Shown piece after piece: positions 8,782 to 16,717 of a DNA stretch of 46,416 bases. How positions within the stretch are numbered: position 1 is the first letter of the stretch; every line of letters begins with the position of its first letter. Source of the DNA: Sulfurimonas sp. SAG-AH-194-C21 (GTDB taxonomy: Bacteria; Campylobacterota; Campylobacteria; Campylobacterales; Sulfurimonadaceae); the NCBI RefSeq assembly GCF_029215985.1, contig NZ_JAEMVC010000015.1, positions 1 through 46,416 on the forward strand, given 5' to 3'. A model generated the notes under the pieces. It was not told where the DNA came from and did no database searches. It saw nothing but the letters and a program-made list of their open reading frames with translations. A program made the translations under genes and the position numbers.

Positions 8782-9006
8782 CTACTCTTCGTGACCAGCC
8801 ATTTCCATTGTGATACAGTTACGATCAAGCATATCAGTACAAACGTATACACAAAGTGCACACCCTTTACATCTATCTTCATCAACCCAAGATGTATTAC
8901 CATCTTTGTTGAACATAAGCGTATTTGCTTCTGGACAATATAAAGTACAAGTGTTACACTTGTACTCAGCACACATATCTGAATTAACTTTTGCTACATA
9001 ATACAT
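8782..9006 (-). CDS. 2-oxoacid:ferredoxin oxidoreductase delta subunit (2x[4Fe-4S] ferredoxin-like), cluster 1
   Basis: Ferredoxin-like subunit of 74 residues that wires electrons from external ferredoxin into the catalytic complex. Cluster motifs are Cys12, Cys17, Cys20, Cys24-Pro and Cys46, Cys49, Cys52, Cys56, with an extra Cys64. The second set is the standard CxxCxxCxxxC, whereas the first has x4 rather than x2 after its first Cys. The protein is identical at every residue to the delta subunit encoded at 19529-19753, although 19 codons differ silently. It is the last gene of the operon E-A-B-G-D, 11 bases after the gamma gene. Confidence 0.9.
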   Translation of the reverse strand: MYYVAKVNSDMCAEYKCNTCTLYCPEANTLMFNKDGNTSWVDEDRCKGCALCVYVCTDMLDRNCITMEMAGHEE

Positions 9007-9017
9007 TTATAAATTCC

Positions 9018-9719
9018 TTATACTTTAAGTCTAACGATTAACTCGCTACCAGTGATATCAATAGTATCAGCCATTTTGAATGTTTCATTAATAACATTCA
9101 TGTTAGCTTCAAGTAGTTGCTCTTTTTTCTTAAACTTTTTCTCAATAGCAGAGTCAAGTGCAGCAGTACCACCAGATGCAACGAAAGAGTTTCCAAGGAA
9201 TCTCTCACGAACAGCAGCTTCGATATGAGCTGTGTTAACAAGCTTAGTAAGACCAAGAACCATACCCATCATTGCCATGTTTGTTGCAAGTTCTGTACCA
9301 GCAATTTTCATTGCTAGTTTAGTTGCGTCAAACTGAACAACAGTTGCGTTTAAGTCTTCAAGTACTTTTGTATCATCTTCAGTAAGAACATCAAAGTCAG
9401 TATTGATGATGATAAGAGCATTCGGCTTAAGACCAGTATAAAATGGCATTGTATAAGACTTACCATGTGTTACAACTTGTGAGTGGTAAATCATGATAAT
9501 ATCTGGGTAAATTACTTCACCAACTTCATAAATAGGCTCAGTTGATGCTCTTACATAAGCTTCAACTGGTGCCATTCTTTTCTCAGAACCAAAAAATGGA
9601 ACTAGAGATGCATAGTTACCTGCATTATCAAGACATGAACCAAGGATGTGTGCAGTTGTTACAACACCTTGACCACCTAAACCGGAAATACGTATATTAT
9701 ATCTTTTCTTTTCAGCCAT
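9018..9719 (-). CDS. 2-oxoacid:ferredoxin oxidoreductase gamma subunit, cluster 1
   Basis: Protein of 233 residues from the gamma family (PorG/KorC type), with the typical start RISGLGGQGVVTTAHILG and the later SEKRMAPVEAYVRAS. The gamma domain binds part of CoA and completes the CoA-acylating enzyme. It pairs with the alpha, beta, delta and epsilon subunits of the same operon. The gap to the beta gene is 1 base and to the delta gene 11 bases. It is a clear paralogue of the gamma subunit at 22550-23272, which has the same GLGGQG and EKRMAP motifs. Substrate (pyruvate or 2-oxoglutarate) is not decided by this subunit. Confidence 0.9.
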   Translation of the reverse strand: MAEKKRYNIRISGLGGQGVVTTAHILGSCLDNAGNYASLVPFFGSEKRMAPVEAYVRASTEPIYEVGEVIYPDIIMIYHSQVVTHGKSYTMPFYTGLKPNALIIINTDFDVLTEDDTKVLEDLNATVVQFDATKLAMKIAGTELATNMAMMGMVLGLTKLVNTAHIEAAVRERFLGNSFVASGGTAALDSAIEKKFKKKEQLLEANMNVINETFKMADTIDITGSELIVRLKV

Positions 9720-9720
9720 T

Positions 9721-10629
9721 TTAGTTAACCGCCTCTGCTTTTGCTGCTTTTCTTGCTTTTCTTGCTATCTTTTCTTCGCCTTCAACACGCTCGATTACTA
9801 TTTTAGCTTCATCAGTCATATACTCATCAAATTTGAATCTACCTTTACCAAGTTCAATTGCATCAGCAAAAACATCTTCAGTAGGGATAGAATACTCAAT
9901 ATTACATGAAGTATATGCATGGATAAATGTTGGACCAACTTCACGAGCTACGAAGATCGCTCTTCTAATAACTTTTGCAGCAGCTTTGATGTTAGTTGGT
10001 GACATTCTTACAATGTAAACACAACCAGCAGCCTTAGCTAAATCAGTCGCAGGCATTTTCTCGAAGTCTTTACCCATTGGAGCCATCTTAAGAACAGCAC
10101 CTTTTGGAGACATACCAGATGATTGACCACCAGTATTTCCATAAACTTCATTGTCAAGCATGATTGTAGTAAATCTCTCACCACGAATCCATGAGTGCAT
10201 AGTCATAGAAAAACCGATATCCATAGTACCACCGTCACCGGCAATAGTAATAACATCTTTAGTTTTATCAGGAAAACGTAATCTAAATGCACGAGTAAGA
10301 CCAGAAGCCATCGCATTTTGATCACCATAGTTACCATAGATAAATGGAACAGCAGCTTGAGAAATCGCAAGACGACCACAACCAGCAGTACCAATTGTTA
10401 CAGTCTCTTCCGGACATGGAAGTGAAGCAAAAATTAATCTAATATAGTAAGCCATCCAGCAACCTGAACACATAGGGTGCTCTTCCATTAACTCTTTAAA
10501 CTGACCCATGTTACCTGGACCAGCTTCTTCTTGTGATTTTCCAAAAGGACCGAAGTCGATTAACTCAACATAGTCCTTTGGTAAATATTTCTTAAATCTC
10601 TCTGATGGAGTAATATATGCTAAACTCAT
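9721..10629 (-). CDS. 2-oxoacid:ferredoxin oxidoreductase beta subunit (thiamine diphosphate), cluster 1
   Basis: Catalytic beta subunit of 302 residues. Cys54 and Cys57 (CSGC), Cys84 (AGCG) and Cys242 (SCN) are the expected ligands of the proximal [4Fe-4S] cluster. The thiamine diphosphate/Mg motif is GDGGTMDIG (131-139) with DNEVYGNTGGQSSG (159-172). The enzyme joins CO2 to acetyl-CoA (giving pyruvate) or to succinyl-CoA (giving 2-oxoglutarate) with reduced ferredoxin, or runs in reverse. The C-terminus is a Lys/Ala-rich helix (EKIARKARKAAKAEAVN) absent from the cluster 2 paralogue. The gene is in tight operon order between alpha and gamma. Confidence 0.92.
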   Translation of the reverse strand: MSLAYITPSERFKKYLPKDYVELIDFGPFGKSQEEAGPGNMGQFKELMEEHPMCSGCWMAYYIRLIFASLPCPEETVTIGTAGCGRLAISQAAVPFIYGNYGDQNAMASGLTRAFRLRFPDKTKDVITIAGDGGTMDIGFSMTMHSWIRGERFTTIMLDNEVYGNTGGQSSGMSPKGAVLKMAPMGKDFEKMPATDLAKAAGCVYIVRMSPTNIKAAAKVIRRAIFVAREVGPTFIHAYTSCNIEYSIPTEDVFADAIELGKGRFKFDEYMTDEAKIVIERVEGEEKIARKARKAAKAEAVN

Positions 10630-10639
10630 AAATATTTCC

Positions 10640-11824
10640 TTATAATTTTATATTGTGCTCAATACCAAGAGCTTCGTAGATTTCAAACATGATAAGTTCA
10701 ACTGGAAGTGTCATACCACCGAAAACTCTTGGACCTTCAAGAACGATACCACCATTTGGGATAGCTGCTTTAACTTCAGTACATAACCAACCAACGATGT
10801 TGTGCTCAGGAACGATAACTTTCTTTGCCGATTTTAATGCTTCACGAATCTCATTTTTAGGGAATGGTCTAATTGCTTTAACTTTAACAAAACCAACACT
10901 TAGTCCCTCTTCTTGAGCATATCTATGTGCTTCTCTAGCTTGTGCAGCAGCACAACCAGAAGCAAGAATCATAATGTCAGAACCTGGATTTTGAACCTCA
11001 ATTGGTCCACCAAGATACTCATAGATATATTTCATTGCACGAGAGTTAGAATCCCAAATCTCTTGCTGCCATACTGAGTGAATCAGGTAAGACATAAAGT
11101 TTGATTTCTGAACAGGAGCATCACGTTGAATTCTCGCTGGAGGAGTTTCATTGTCCATTGCTGGAACTGGTGAAGCTACTGGGTCAAATTCTTTGTAAAC
11201 TAAGTCTTCAGACATCATGTTAACATAACCCTTAGCATGTGTTACGAAGAAACCTTCTGTAGCAACTGCAACTGGAATATAAACATCAACTTTTTCAGCA
11301 ATAGCGAATGCTGCAAGTGTGAAGTCAAATGTATCTTGCTGATTTTCAGCATGTAGCATAACGGCACCAGAATACAGCATATAAGCCATTTCTAGATTAT
11401 CAGGTTGAATTGATAATGGAGCATTAATTACACGAGTAAGGATACCAAGTACCGCTGGAACTCTGTGTCCTGGCCATGAAGCGATTGCTTCTAGTCCACG
11501 AATAAGTCCTGGTCCTGAAGTAGCTGTAAATAGACGAACACCAGCTCTTGATGCACCAGCGATTGCTGACATTGTACCAAGCTCTTCTTCCGCTCTATAA
11601 TACTCTTTAATGTGACCTTGAGCAAAAACATCACCAACAAGGTGCATAACCTCTGATTGTGGTGTAATTGGGTAAGCAATAGCCATATCGACATTTGCTC
11701 TTTTAACAGCTTCAGACATTGCTTGCGCACCTGTGATGAAGTGTTTCTCTCTTGGAGCCTCATGTAGAAGATAGTTCATCTCTACTTGTTTTTTATTTAA
11801 TACTGGTCTTGTCATTGCACTCAT
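10640..11824 (-). CDS. 2-oxoacid:ferredoxin oxidoreductase alpha subunit, cluster 1
   Basis: Alpha subunit of 394 residues. The family signature YPITPQSE is at 51-58. The arginine at the substrate-carboxylate position is Arg131 (LTRVINAPLSIQPDN), and the segment EGFFVTHAKG aligns with the DGFxxSH stretch of pyruvate enzymes. It is of the pyruvate-oxidoreductase type rather than the KorA type, and begins with an EAPREKHFITG segment shared with the cluster 2 paralogue. Five-subunit enzymes of this kind are described from Hydrogenobacter thermophilus, where one set (por) uses pyruvate and the other (for) uses 2-oxoglutarate. I cannot tell which this is. Twelve bases separate it from the epsilon gene upstream. 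Confidence 0.92.
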   Translation of the reverse strand: MSAMTRPVLNKKQVEMNYLLHEAPREKHFITGAQAMSEAVKRANVDMAIAYPITPQSEVMHLVGDVFAQGHIKEYYRAEEELGTMSAIAGASRAGVRLFTATSGPGLIRGLEAIASWPGHRVPAVLGILTRVINAPLSIQPDNLEMAYMLYSGAVMLHAENQQDTFDFTLAAFAIAEKVDVYIPVAVATEGFFVTHAKGYVNMMSEDLVYKEFDPVASPVPAMDNETPPARIQRDAPVQKSNFMSYLIHSVWQQEIWDSNSRAMKYIYEYLGGPIEVQNPGSDIMILASGCAAAQAREAHRYAQEEGLSVGFVKVKAIRPFPKNEIREALKSAKKVIVPEHNIVGWLCTEVKAAIPNGGIVLEGPRVFGGMTLPVELIMFEIYEALGIEHNIKL

Positions 11825-11836
11825 TTAATTTCTCCT

Positions 11837-12550
11837 TTATTCCGAATCAGTTATATGCTCACCCTTCTTAGTCATGATGAGGCTTCTATACTCTCCATAA
11901 TCTGCAGGTGATAATGTACTATTGTCTTCTTTTGGTAAAGACGGATTTTCAGGTGGTAAAGTAGTTTCCCACTTAATTCCTAGTTTATTTCTTTCTTCAA
12001 TTACTATTTCTTTGAACTTAGCGATATCTGAAGCATGTAAATCTCTAATAGATGCCATAGCTTCTTCATGTCCCATATAAGCACATAATGCTACTGTATA
12101 ACAGTTAGTACCAGCACGAATCATTCTAAGTGTAAGGTTAGCATAGTGACAATGCACACCAACAAAAATACAAGCTTCGATTCTATTATCAAGGATTGTT
12201 AAGTTCGGGTGATTTGGATTAATTTCAGCTTTAACATCAATCTTAGGATATTTAGGTCTGTAATCTGGCATTGGAATTATTTTACAATTAGGAATTTCAG
12301 ATGCTAAATCTAAAATAGCCGCTGATTTTTCTGCAACATCTTCTTTCCAGTCCCATAAAACTTGAGGCCCAGGGAAAATCGTTGGGTTTTTTCTTGTAAG
12401 TAATGCAATAGCTGCATCTCTCATAGCCTCTTCTGGTGTTACAGTATTACCATAAAGTAAAGCTGAACCTTCTGGTGCTAGTTCAACTCCCATAGATGGT
12501 GCTGACTGAGGCATATAGCCTGCGGGGCCTACTTCTACTATTTTCGACAT
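11837..12550 (-). CDS. epsilon subunit of five-subunit 2-oxoacid:ferredoxin oxidoreductase, cluster 1
   Basis: Protein of 237 residues, first gene of the minus-strand operon, with a good AGGAG Shine-Dalgarno. The conserved core has FPGPQVLWDW, DYRPKYPKID, NPNHPNLTI and VGVHCHYANLTLRMIRAG. It is a paralogue of the 189-residue protein at 19895, which shares all these blocks. This fits the extra PorE/ForE subunit of the Hydrogenobacter five-subunit enzymes, whose exact job is not settled. Compared with the paralogue it carries about 45 extra residues at the C-terminus (LPPENPSLPKEDNSTLSPAD onward), polar and Pro-rich. Identification as epsilon rests mainly on operon position and paralogy. Confidence 0.8.
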   Translation of the reverse strand: MSKIVEVGPAGYMPQSAPSMGVELAPEGSALLYGNTVTPEEAMRDAAIALLTRKNPTIFPGPQVLWDWKEDVAEKSAAILDLASEIPNCKIIPMPDYRPKYPKIDVKAEINPNHPNLTILDNRIEACIFVGVHCHYANLTLRMIRAGTNCYTVALCAYMGHEEAMASIRDLHASDIAKFKEIVIEERNKLGIKWETTLPPENPSLPKEDNSTLSPADYGEYRSLIMTKKGEHITDSE

Positions 12551-13072
12551 ATTAACTCCTTATATTTAATGAAAAAGTTCTGTAAATACACTTTAATAAG
12601 TATATAAAACATTTTAAATTCCATATCTAATTGTAAATTGTACAACTAGATATAAAGTCCTACAAAAGAGTATAGCATCAGCTACTCTCTTGAAAAACTT
12701 GAATTTGTGCCTTATTGTATCGAAATAATCTTTAAATAGATTAAAATAATGCTTTAAATTTACTGCTTAGTGCATAAATGGAGTGTGTTAACACACAGTA
12801 TTACATATAAAGAGGGAGTATTCTCTTGGAGTTATGTCTTTGATTAAAGGGCTTCAAACATAGTAGAATAGGGATTTTAAAAGGAATGTTACTTATCTAA
12901 TATAAGAATAAGGTGTAATTCTAAATAATAGAGGAGGGCGCAATGATATTGGAACTGAAAATTGTCTTATTTGAGTAAAATAGTTACACTATTGTAAAGA
13001 AAAATAGTGTAATTTATCTTATTTGAGTATATTGGTTACACACTCAAAAGATAAATATAGTATCAAAATCTA
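12551..13072. promoter_or_regulatory. control region between the cluster 1 operon and the small Cys protein gene
   Basis: These 522 bases hold no convincing gene but much structure. (a) A 14-bp perfect palindrome, GTGTGTTAACACAC, at 12783-12796. (b) Two direct repeats of 25 bp, 12965-12989 and 13017-13041, matching at 22 of 25 positions and starting 52 bp apart; both begin TCTTATTTGAGTA and end GTTACAC. (c) An inverted repeat, TTACACTATT/AATAGTGTAA, at 12984-13012. (d) A long imperfect hairpin at about 13014-13056 with arms TTTGAGT/ACTCAAA, just past the stop of the 85-residue gene. (e) A strong Shine-Dalgarno, GAGGAGGG (12931-12938), followed by an 11-codon frame on the plus strand (12943-12978). 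The promoter of the minus-strand operon must lie in the left part. Confidence 0.6.
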
Positions 13073-13330
13073 TTAACAACCACAAGAACCACAGCTATCT
13101 GTACTACAACTATCAGCAGAACCATTATTAGCAGCTACTCTGATTATATATTCATTATCGTTTGACTTTTCAGCATAAAACATATGAGTTTGACAAAACT
13201 CTTCATTCATTAACTCCATTACTTCAGTAGTATATTGATATGCTTGATTTTGAAATTGAAATGATGTTTCTTTTTGATATTCACTTTTTATAAAACAAGC
13301 GCATTCTTTCTCCATTGTAACTGTATACAT
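13073..13330 (-). CDS. small Cys-rich protein with ECACF motif, unknown function (paralogue 1)
   Basis: Protein of 85 residues, not recognised. It begins MYTVTMEKECACFIKS and has a central block LMNEEFCQTHMF, both shared with the 105-residue neighbour. The C-terminus is rich in Cys (SCSTDSCGSCGC), giving eight Cys in all, which suggests metal binding or redox chemistry. It has no signal peptide or membrane helix, so it is probably cytosolic. It lies downstream of the DAB operon on the same strand but beyond a hairpin (13464-13488), and upstream of the cluster 1 oxidoreductase operon. Its place suggests a role in carbon fixation or in protecting or assembling an iron-sulfur enzyme; that is inference only. 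Confidence 0.75.
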   Translation of the reverse strand: MYTVTMEKECACFIKSEYQKETSFQFQNQAYQYTTEVMELMNEEFCQTHMFYAEKSNDNEYIIRVAANNGSADSCSTDSCGSCGC

Positions 13331-13463
13331 AAATTGTCCTTTTATTAATTATTTGCAGAAGTATAGTTACTATAGCTGAAAGAGAAGGGTTTTTAATATA
13401 AAGTTGTTTGTGGTAAAGATTTATTTTATTTTTTTGAAGGAAGTAAGTCTAGAAATTAAGTAT

Positions 13464-13488
13464 AAAGACTGAGTATATCTCAGTCTTT
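13464..13488 (-). terminator. terminator-like hairpin after the 105-residue gene
   Basis: Perfect 10-bp stem AAAGACTGAG/CTCAGTCTTT with a 5-base loop, 17 bases after the stop codon on the minus strand. The T run after it is weak, so some read-through to the 85-residue gene is possible. Confidence 0.65.
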
Positions 13489-13505
13489 AAAATGGTGAAA
13501 TCTAA

Positions 13506-13823
13506 TTAGTTTCCACCAGCATCTTTTGGTGGTTTCTCACCAGCATCAAATCCGATTACAACACCACTTCTTCTAACAAGTTCACTAGAAGTTTCAACAT
13601 CGTCATCATCCTCATCAGTCGGTCTAACAGTACTATGAATAACAATCTTATCTTGATAGTCAACAGCTTGAAAATAATGTGTCATACAAAAGTTTTGATT
13701 CATAAGACACTCAATTACACGTGCTTTATTTATCATATCCTCACGTGTCTCAAATTCCATATTATTTTTTATGTCACTTTTTAAAAAACAAGCACATTCT
13801 TTTTCAATTTCTATTGTATACAT
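13506..13823 (-). CDS. small protein with ECACF motif, unknown function (paralogue 2), in the DAB operon
   Basis: Protein of 105 residues, not recognised. It starts MYTIEIEKECACFLKSD and contains LMNQNFCMTHYF, the same two blocks as the 85-residue neighbour (identical MYT, EKECACF, KS, LMN, FC, TH and F positions). After about residue 68 the two differ: this one has an acidic DEDDDD run and ends in a Gly/Lys-rich tail without Cys. It starts only 26 bases after dabA with an AAGGAG Shine-Dalgarno, so it is probably the last gene of the dabB-dabA transcript. That position makes an accessory role in inorganic carbon uptake or use the first hypothesis. Confidence 0.78.
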   Translation of the reverse strand: MYTIEIEKECACFLKSDIKNNMEFETREDMINKARVIECLMNQNFCMTHYFQAVDYQDKIVIHSTVRPTDEDDDDVETSSELVRRSGVVIGFDAGEKPPKDAGGN

Positions 13824-13849
13824 TTATTCTCCTTGAATACTTTTTGGAA

Positions 13850-16717
13850 TTATATCTCTTTTATAACAATAAACTCACCATTTTCGTAAGAATAGACTTT
13901 TTTAGCCTCTCTATCTATGATAATGGGGCGTATCCACTCATTTAAAATAAACTCTTTTGCGATAGAGTTTTCTACTGCTTTACCAACCATTTCTAAAGGT
14001 GCCTCAATAAATGAGATGAGTCTAACTGGTTCATGGTATGCTTCCCCTTCTAAAAATACAGACTGAATTGGTAGTCCTATTTTTAAGTCACTGTAGTTAC
14101 CACTAAATACACCTACTTTTGAGACAATGTTATGATAAACCTTTGATCCGGCTCCATACACATGGTTGTCTACGGTAGAGAAGTAATGCTCTAAGTTAAT
14201 CCACTCACCAACTACTAATGGACCATCAAAAATAGCTCTTAGAATATCAGCATTATCATTATCAACTTTGTAGTCATAGGAGTGCATAAAAAACCTATTG
14301 TTTAATTCAAGGTGTTTAGTATAAGCACGAGGCCCTGCAAAAACACCCATATTCCTCGCTAGTCCCCATTCTGGTCTAGTCTCAGACCAGTCCATAGATT
14401 TTATAAGCATCTCTTCTTTGGTTTTACTAAAAGGTAAAGTTTGTGAGCGCTCAACTCGTGATAGTTGTGATGCTTCATTAAAGTCATCTCCAATTTTTGA
14501 AAACTTCTTTGATTGTTCATCGTTTAAAATATCAGTATCATAAAACTTAATCTCATCTGTTGATGTGATATGTAACCCTGGTATAAACCTTGTATTTTCT
14601 GGAAGGTTGATCCCTTTTTCTTTCATTTTTTCTCTTACATCGGGAGTATTCGCAATCATACAAAGAGCACGTGTATTTGGTAAAGAAATATTTCCACCAC
14701 ATGCACCACAATCAAGAGCTGACTCAAAAGGATTATTGTCAGAAACACTACCATGACCAATAATAGCAATAAATTCTGGAAAATTATCTACCTGTCCAAT
14801 CATTGTTAAATATTTATACAGATAAGACACTTTTTCTTCTAAGGTAAAACCAACCATAGCAAGTTTTTTCTTTTGATACTCATAATCTTCTGGTGTAATC
14901 TGGTAAGATGTTTTTAGTCCTTCTATAAGACTTTGAGGTAAATCATGTTGTAATTCATTATTAAAAAGAAGATGTTTACGAAGATTTTCTACATTATCTT
15001 CACTACAATTTCTCTTGTCATATTCATCTAATACAGTATGGATTATTTTTGTATGCAATTTTTTCACATAAAATTCAATTTCATCTGCCGAAAGTTTATC
15101 AAGTGTATACGTAGTCTTTGGTTTATTTGGTTTCATCTTGGAAAAGAACTTATTTGTTTTTATAGGTGAAAATGTTTTACCAAATAGCGTAATACCAAAA
15201 ATCCAACCAATAGCCTCGACCATGATATAAGGTGTATAAGGATTGTTTTTTAAGTCACTTAAAACTTTTTTTGTAGTTTTATTCATCCCTTTTTTGGAAC
15301 TGTACTCTTCATGTGCTTCAATAGGCAACTCAAACACAACATTTTGGGGTTTGATAATAGCCGGTGCTAAAAAGAGTTCATGTGCCTTATCAAACTCAAC
15401 AAACGCGATAGGAAGACCAAGAAAGCCTCCTGCACCATAAGTTTCATAAGCACCAAGACTCTCAATTGAGCGGCGCATAACTTCTGAGCGTACATCCAAA
15501 CAAAAAGTTGCTGAGGCGATTGCTTTTTCTTCAACTGGAACTACATTTATAACTTCATCAACATAATGACTTATATATGAATCTTCAAGAGATTTTAGCC
15601 AAATATATCCTTCTTCTTCTCTTAGTTTATCCAAGATTATAGAGAGTTCTGTTAGCGGAAGTTGACTTTGCAGTACTTCATTTGAATGTTGAATTTGTAA
15701 TGCATCTAAATGCAGTTCATTTGTAACATGGTCAGCTAAGACCTTACTAGTTTCTTCATTGTCTTCTAGCTCATCTAGGGCTATTCCAAAGAGCATATTT
15801 TTATGCTTAAGTAGTTGTAAAATAACATCACTTAAGTTTGCATCAGCATATGCTTCAAAAATCTTAAAAGTACTTATTTTATTACTTTTTACTGCTTTGA
15901 GCTCATAATAGAGTCTAATAGCCATATAGTCTATAAGCTGGGATGGATACTCTTGTTGAGATACATTATCTGGATCTTCTGATCGATACTTAATAAATCC
16001 CGCCCAACCATGAAGTTTAAGGAGGTGAGTTAAAAAGTAAGACTCTATATCTTGAACTTGAAGCTCTTTAAATGCCTCTTCTACAAAACTCTCAGCATCT
16101 TTAGTATAGTTTACATCTTCAAAGAGTTTAAAAACTTCAAACATGCCCAAGTCTCTGTTTGGCATGTGCATTGTTGTCTGGTCTTCATCTAAAAAACGGG
16201 AGATAAATTCAATAATACTTTTTTCAATTCCATCTTTATTGTCAAGTCCAAAGAGTGCATCATTTATTTCATAGAGTGTCATATGTTTAATGAGCTCAGC
16301 TAACCAAGCTTTTTCATCACTGTATAATGAGTGCTCTTGTAAAAAGGCATACAGTCCATTATCAATTTTTTCTTGTTTAGAAAGTAACTCAACTCTGAGA
16401 CTAGACCATTGAGGACTTACTTCCATTAAAAACTTTTTAGCAAACTCTAAAGGAATGTTAAAACCTCTGTCTGCAAGAACTTTTTCTATATTTTTTTCAA
16501 AGATACTATCGTTAATCTTTCCCTCTTTATACAGGTCTTTATAGTAAGAAGAGTCCATATATGCTTTACCACCAAAAATACTCTGTGCCTTAACGAGAGC
16601 ATCTTTAAAGTGCATGTCCTCAAAACCTTTTAAAGGGTTGTGATGAATAAATGATCCAATAGGCCAGTAGTGAGGCACTGTACTCTTTACAGCATTGAGT
16701 TTTTCTATAATACTCAT
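13850..16717 (-). CDS. dabA: DabA, inorganic carbon uptake protein (DUF2309)
   Basis: Large soluble or membrane-attached subunit (955 residues) of the DAB system, which couples cation flow through DabB to vectorial CO2 hydration and so accumulates bicarbonate. It is distantly related to beta-carbonic anhydrases. The N-terminus has the family's HYWPIGSFIHHNPLKG. The expected zinc site is complete: Cys406 and Asp408 (FCLDVRSE), His655 (IIGHGS) and Cys670 (ALDCGACGG). The start codon overlaps the stop of the upstream membrane gene by 4 bases, so translation is coupled. DabA and DabB were defined in Halothiobacillus and occur widely in autotrophs. Here it lies between two CO2-fixing oxidoreductase operons. 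Confidence 0.95.
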   Translation of the reverse strand: MSIIEKLNAVKSTVPHYWPIGSFIHHNPLKGFEDMHFKDALVKAQSIFGGKAYMDSSYYKDLYKEGKINDSIFEKNIEKVLADRGFNIPLEFAKKFLMEVSPQWSSLRVELLSKQEKIDNGLYAFLQEHSLYSDEKAWLAELIKHMTLYEINDALFGLDNKDGIEKSIIEFISRFLDEDQTTMHMPNRDLGMFEVFKLFEDVNYTKDAESFVEEAFKELQVQDIESYFLTHLLKLHGWAGFIKYRSEDPDNVSQQEYPSQLIDYMAIRLYYELKAVKSNKISTFKIFEAYADANLSDVILQLLKHKNMLFGIALDELEDNEETSKVLADHVTNELHLDALQIQHSNEVLQSQLPLTELSIILDKLREEEGYIWLKSLEDSYISHYVDEVINVVPVEEKAIASATFCLDVRSEVMRRSIESLGAYETYGAGGFLGLPIAFVEFDKAHELFLAPAIIKPQNVVFELPIEAHEEYSSKKGMNKTTKKVLSDLKNNPYTPYIMVEAIGWIFGITLFGKTFSPIKTNKFFSKMKPNKPKTTYTLDKLSADEIEFYVKKLHTKIIHTVLDEYDKRNCSEDNVENLRKHLLFNNELQHDLPQSLIEGLKTSYQITPEDYEYQKKKLAMVGFTLEEKVSYLYKYLTMIGQVDNFPEFIAIIGHGSVSDNNPFESALDCGACGGNISLPNTRALCMIANTPDVREKMKEKGINLPENTRFIPGLHITSTDEIKFYDTDILNDEQSKKFSKIGDDFNEASQLSRVERSQTLPFSKTKEEMLIKSMDWSETRPEWGLARNMGVFAGPRAYTKHLELNNRFFMHSYDYKVDNDNADILRAIFDGPLVVGEWINLEHYFSTVDNHVYGAGSKVYHNIVSKVGVFSGNYSDLKIGLPIQSVFLEGEAYHEPVRLISFIEAPLEMVGKAVENSIAKEFILNEWIRPIIIDREAKKVYSYENGEFIVIKEI

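Noticed and set aside
12965..13041. Direct repeats taken as a CRISPR remnant
   Set aside because: Only two imperfect copies, a 27-base spacer, no third unit, and no cas gene in the window. A regulatory site is more likely.
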